Source of the DNA: Bacillota bacterium
GTDB taxonomy: Bacteria; Bacillota; Clostridia; Oscillospirales; Ruminococcaceae
DNA length: 6,065 nt
Direction: 5' to 3'
Assembly (NCBI GenBank): GCA_023391005.1
Contig: JAEWBS010000050.1
Location: 1 to 6,065, forward strand
Shown: one piece after another, positions 5,756 to 6,065 of the stretch
Position numbering within the stretch: position 1 is the first letter of the stretch
How the letters are laid out: every line of letters begins with the position of its first letter
The notes under the pieces: model-generated
The model's input: only the letters and a program-made list of their open reading frames with translations
The model's database searches: none
Told to the model about the DNA's origin: nothing
Position numbers and translations under genes: made by a program

Positions 5756-5890
5756 ATGTTTGTGTTTATGCTCATAGCATTGCAAAACGGAAATTATTTT
5801 AGCATTATCTCACTTGAATACCAAAAACAACATTGCAGTAAAAACAAAAGCCCAAAACACTTAGTATTCGAACGCGCTCACTGCGTATTC

Positions 5891-5998
5891 ACCGGCAGGG
5901 CAAACCGGGGGAAGGAGAGCCCCCTGCTTTGACTGCCACCACCACCCGATAACATCATGGGAAGCCGTAACGCGCGGCTTGCGACGTAACCGCCGGGT
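5891..5998 (+). promoter_or_regulatory. Structured 5' leader of the exported-protein gene, possible cis-regulatory RNA
   Basis: CCGGC (5892-5896) can close the region against GCCGG (5992-5996). Inside lie GGGGG/CCCCC (5907-5911/5920-5924, 8-nt loop) and AAGCCG/CGGCTT (5962-5967/5975-5980, 7-nt loop). The 5' strand is ambiguous: GCAGGG (5895-5900) also pairs with CCCTGC (5922-5927), and GGCAG (5894-5898) with CTGCC (5933-5937). The 3' side of the outer stem ends about 15 nt before the AGGAGG site. CAGGGCAAACC (5896-5906) is the same as a stretch in the c-di-GMP-I (GEMM) riboswitch as I remember it, but the essential GGACGCAAAGC half is absent, so I do not call that class. Between the terminator and 5890 the DNA is AT-rich; the only promoter-like pair is weak (TTGCAA 5780-5785, CATTAT 5803-5808, 17-base spacer). 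Confidence 0.42.
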
Positions 5999-6025
5999 AC
6001 ACACAAGTATTAGGAGGAACGAACC

Positions 6026-6065
6026 ATGAAGAAAACTCTCGCGCTCGGTCTTGCTACCGCAATGA
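6026..6065 (+). CDS. Exported protein, N-terminal signal-peptide fragment (runs off the right edge)
   Basis: Only 13 codons are present, reading MKKTLALGLATAM. Two lysines followed by an uninterrupted hydrophobic stretch is the start of a Sec signal peptide, so the product is probably secreted or surface-attached. AGGAGG (6012-6017) stands 8 nt before the ATG, a strong site that fixes the start. The gene has a long structured leader, which suggests regulation at the RNA level. In Clostridia, similar starts are common in S-layer-homology, lipoprotein and solute-binding proteins, but too little is visible to choose; there is no lipobox Cys yet. The family is unknown. Confidence 0.75.
   Translation, partial: MKKTLALGLATAM

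Noticed and set aside
5896..5927. c-di-GMP-I (GEMM) riboswitch
   Set aside because: CAGGGCAAACC matches one strand of the core, but the GGACGCAAAGC segment and the tetraloop receptor layout are missing, so the class is not assigned.

Overview
The window looks like ordinary chromosome from a fairly GC-rich member of the Clostridia, most likely in or near the Oscillospiraceae/Ruminococcaceae. The basis is sequence recognition only: AGGAGG-type ribosome binding sites, GTG and TTG starts, near-consensus sigma-A promoters, a DUF4830 protein, the Firmicutes type of Y-family polymerase, and an EF-G-like GTPase whose N-terminus resembles the Clostridial paralogue. No phage, plasmid, transposon, CRISPR, tRNA or rRNA signal was found.

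Layout from left to right. Bases 1-59 are the first 19 codons of a leftward EF-G-like translation GTPase, with a promoter (153-181) and a perfect 11-bp inverted repeat in its leader (76-105). Diverging from it is a membrane-anchored DUF4830 protein (266-775). A clear promoter at 781-810 then drives an RsuA-type pseudouridine synthase (838-1551, TTG start). A second clear promoter at 1560-1588 serves a PAP2-family membrane phosphatase (1757-2314). That gene meets the leftward dinB gene (DNA polymerase IV, 2517-3737) at a terminator that works on both strands (2331-2376). A rightward promoter at 3864-3892 starts a leader of about 210 nt, rich in potential hairpins, ahead of a beta-CASP metallo-beta-lactamase-fold nuclease (4111-5703). 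This gene ends at a strong terminator (5721-5755). The last 320 bases hold a second structured leader and the first 13 codons of an exported protein (6026 onward).

The genes do not form an obvious operon. Most have their own promoter or terminator, and orientation changes three times. Several concern RNA or translation (EF-G-like factor, rRNA pseudouridine synthase, predicted RNase); the others are envelope lipid phosphate metabolism, lesion-bypass DNA synthesis and two envelope or exported proteins. I see no dedicated system linking them.

The protein genes are recognisable families. The least explained parts are the non-coding leaders: 3899-4110 (before the beta-CASP nuclease), 5891-5998 (before the exported protein) and 76-105 (before the EF-G-like gene). 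The first two have mutually exclusive pairings like those of cis-regulatory RNAs, and I could not assign either to a known riboswitch class. Four start sites are set by ribosome binding sites or promoters rather than by the longest open frame (rsuA, dinB, the beta-CASP gene and the last gene).
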